This document shows, piece by piece, positions 13,118 through 14,376 of a stretch of DNA of 14,376 nucleotides. This stretch comes from an uncultured Clostridia bacterium (GTDB lineage Bacteria; Bacillota; Clostridia; TANB77; CAG-508). The translations under genes and the position numbers were made by a program. The notes below the pieces were generated by a model. It did no database searches. It was not told the DNA's origin and saw only the letters and a list, made by a program, of their open reading frames with translations. Location: positions 1-14,376 of the forward strand of contig CANQKB010000032.1 in NCBI GenBank assembly GCA_947624405.1. Direction: 5' to 3'. Numbering within the stretch: position 1 is the first letter of the stretch; every line of letters begins with the position of its first letter.

Positions 13118-13652
13118 TTATTTCTCATCAAATAAATAATTGTTTGTAACTGGTTTCAAAGCTTGCACTAATGCAAATATTACACCTACTTGTATTGGTA
13201 ACATTATTATTTCTTTTAATATTCTTGTACTTAATACAGCAAAAAATGCTTTATCATACATTATTACAAGCCATAATGTATTTAATCCTAAATTTACAAT
13301 AACTGAACCTGCAACACTTGCAATTATGAGCCTAATTATTAATTGTTTTTTTGTTAGTTCTTCTTTTTTGTATAAAATAAATCCATAAATTATACCTAAA
13401 ATTATTGCACTTATTGTGAATCCTATAAAATATTCTCCAAATGGGAATAAAATTGCTCCGTATTAAGTCTGATAAGCCTGATATTAATGCTGTGTATTTT
13501 GGTTCTAGCCATATTGCTGATAACATGATTGGAACAAAGTTAAAACTTATTACAAGTAATTGAGTCTTAATTGATAAAAATCTTGATAGTACTAGCGATA
13601 ATGCTAACATTAGTCCTGATAATATTATTTTTTTTGTTTTTGACATATTCAA
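13118..13652 (-). CDS. folT: Folate-type ECF transporter S component, requires a CGGA +1 shift
   Basis: Membrane substrate-binding subunit that would capture folates for the ECF module encoded just downstream. Start TTG 13652 has AGGAAAGGAG nine bases upstream; ATG 13646 is the other option, 15 bases away. In the zero frame the protein degenerates after DLI-CGG. Reading ATA-(CGGA)-GCA gives SDLIGAILFPFGEYFIGFT, the FolT-family motif, followed by hydrophobic helices, GLNTLWL and a stop at 13118 (177 residues, family length). Gly65 is conserved there. About six membrane segments are expected. It is followed by folC, ecfA and ecfT in the same direction. Folate specificity is inferred from motifs and from folC next to it. 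Confidence 0.87.
13457..13460 (-). other. CGGA +1 recoding site in folT
   Basis: In-frame GAC TTA ATA CGG AGC. Four-base reading gives D-L-I-G-A-I-L-F-P, a conserved S-component motif. Without it the hydrophobic pattern is lost. Confidence 0.94.
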
Positions 13653-13691
13653 ACTAAAAAGCTCCTTTCCTAAAAATATGTGTTCCAAGAA

Positions 13692-13733
13692 GTAAAAAAG
13701 TAAATGCAACTAAAAAACGCATTTACTTTTTAC
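13692..13733. terminator. Terminator between the acidic hypothetical gene and folT
   Basis: GTAAAAAAGTAAATGC (13692-13707) pairs with GCATTTACTTTTTAC (13719-13733), about 15 bp with one bulge. For the minus strand it lies nine bases after the stop at 13742 with U-rich 3' bases, so it should end that transcript before folT. Confidence 0.75.
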
Positions 13734-13741
13734 TTACAATC

Positions 13742-14155
13742 CTATACCTCTTCTTCAATCTCTTCTATATCAATACCATCTAAATCCATTGTTTCAGGCA
13801 CTTCTTCTTCGATTGTTTCATTAACTGAAACATTCTCTTCTATACTTTGCACATTTGCACTTGTATTTACGACATTTTGTACATTTTCCTCAGCTGTTGT
13901 AGTTGTTGCAAAAGCAAATGTCTTTTTATTTGTTCTTGCTTTTTCATCAAATTTCCTATTAAATTCTTCTTTTGCATCATTTAAAGTTTCTTGCATTGCA
14001 TTAAACATATCTTCTACATCTTTTCTAGTAAAATCATATGTACTACTTCTTGCCATTGGCTCTAATATTTGAATATCATGCAATACATTATTTACTCTCT
14101 TTCCTGCATACTCAATAAACTTTTTCCTTTTTTCTTCATTTACTATTCTTTCCAT
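13742..14155 (-). CDS. Hypothetical protein, helical N-terminus and acidic tail
   Basis: A 137-residue protein I do not recognise. ATG 14155 is used because AGGAAGGA lies eight bases upstream; the longer ORF to 14224 crosses the promoter. Residues about 1-80 are charged helices (NEEKRKKFIEYAGKRVNNVL, FTRKDVEDMFNAMQETLNDA). A Thr/Val/Asn-rich linker follows (about 78-105), then a run of Glu and Asp to the end. There are no membrane segments, cysteines or signal peptide. It has its own promoter (14192-14220) and terminator (13692-13733), so it is probably monocistronic. The acidic tail resembles in style the protein at 805-1302 but shares no zinc ribbon. Confidence 0.75.
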   Translation of the reverse strand: MERIVNEEKRKKFIEYAGKRVNNVLHDIQILEPMARSSTYDFTRKDVEDMFNAMQETLNDAKEEFNRKFDEKARTNKKTFAFATTTTAEENVQNVVNTSANVQSIEENVSVNETIEEEVPETMDLDGIDIEEIEEEV

Positions 14156-14191
14156 TTTCAACTTCCTTCCTATGTTATTTACACTATACAT

Positions 14192-14220
14192 AGGATACCA
14201 CAACTTTTTAATAATTTCAA
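14192..14220 (-). promoter_or_regulatory. Promoter of the acidic hypothetical gene
   Basis: On the minus strand TTGAAA (14220-14215), 17 bases, then TATCCT (14197-14192), 36 bases before ATG 14155. Confidence 0.55.
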
Positions 14221-14259
14221 ACAATTTTTGACATTTTTTTAATTTTTATGTAATAATTC

Positions 14260-14376
14260 GTTACAATTCACAGCCGATTTTCGCTAAGCTACCTGAGGAA
14301 ATGATTTTAAAAATGCGACGTTGCGTTCTCCAAGGCGTTTAAAATAGTTTGGATTGTTAAATGATAAATACGAATT
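14260..14376. repeat. MITE-like element, copy 3, running out of the window
   Basis: It starts GTTACAATTCACA and continues with CGCTAAGCTACCTGAGG, AAATGATTTTAAAAATGCG and GCGTTCTCCAAGGCGTTTAA, the reverse complement of the right two thirds of the copy at 10206-10416 with few mismatches. No ORF is seen in the last 120 bases. Copies 2 and 3 face each other and flank the folate cluster and the acidic hypothetical gene. Confidence 0.75.

Noticed and set aside
483..13460. CGG reassigned to another single amino acid (as reported for Trp or Gln in some Bacillota)
   Set aside because: A simple three-base reassignment does not repair the frame; the downstream homology is always +1.
483..13460. Sequencing or assembly errors inserting a C before GGA
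   Set aside because: Many GGA codons in the same genes lack an extra C, and errors usually strike the long A/T runs, which are intact. A motif-specific basecalling artefact is not fully excluded and needs reads from another platform.
13744..14224. Longer start at 14224 for the acidic hypothetical gene
   Set aside because: The extension crosses a good promoter and the ribosome binding site that serves ATG 14155.

Overview
The window is strongly AT-rich and looks like the chromosome of a low-GC Bacillota, most likely an uncultured Clostridia. The signs are AAGGAGG-type ribosome binding sites, clear TTGAxx-17-TATAAT promoters, the efp/CD1247-like pair, a DUF4364 gene, an ECF folate transporter and archaeal/eukaryote-like ProS and SerS. 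Identities come from reading motifs by eye; no search was run.

Layout: a partial tRNA-Trp and its terminator (1-92); a membrane-anchored M23 peptidase on + (168-764); then mostly minus-strand genes. These are a zinc-ribbon CD1247-like protein (805-1302), efp (1319-1885), pyrB (2021-2923), a plus-strand Cys-rich prealbumin-like protein (3245-3688), a RelB/YafQ-type toxin-antitoxin pair (3768-4313), and a run engB, DUF4364, proS, folD, dprA (8648 down to 4400). Then come serS (8819-10105), a folate uptake and retention cluster folT-like, folC, ecfA, ecfT (13652 down to 10450) and an acidic hypothetical protein (13742-14155). A MITE-like inverted-repeat family lies at about 3055-3181, 10179-10416 and 14260 to the window end.

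Main discovery: six genes look frameshifted, with eight breaks in total, and every break is the same. An in-frame CGG codon followed by A must be crossed as four bases, CGGA, with Gly as the product, for the protein to continue in its family frame. The sites are three in the M23 peptidase and one each in the YafQ-like toxin, DUF4364, EcfT, EcfA (inside the Walker A loop) and FolT. I found no in-frame CGG in any gene here used as an ordinary sense codon, while CGGA in other frames is read normally. The P-site codon differs almost every time, which argues against P-site slippage. It favours an A-site mechanism such as a tRNA with a four-base anticodon (UCCG), or skipping of an unassigned CGG. 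If real, this is systematic +1 recoding, i.e. quadruplet decoding of glycine, in a bacterium. The housekeeping genes (efp, pyrB, engB, proS, folD, dprA, serS, folC) carry no site, whereas all three folate transporter subunits found here and the toxin do.
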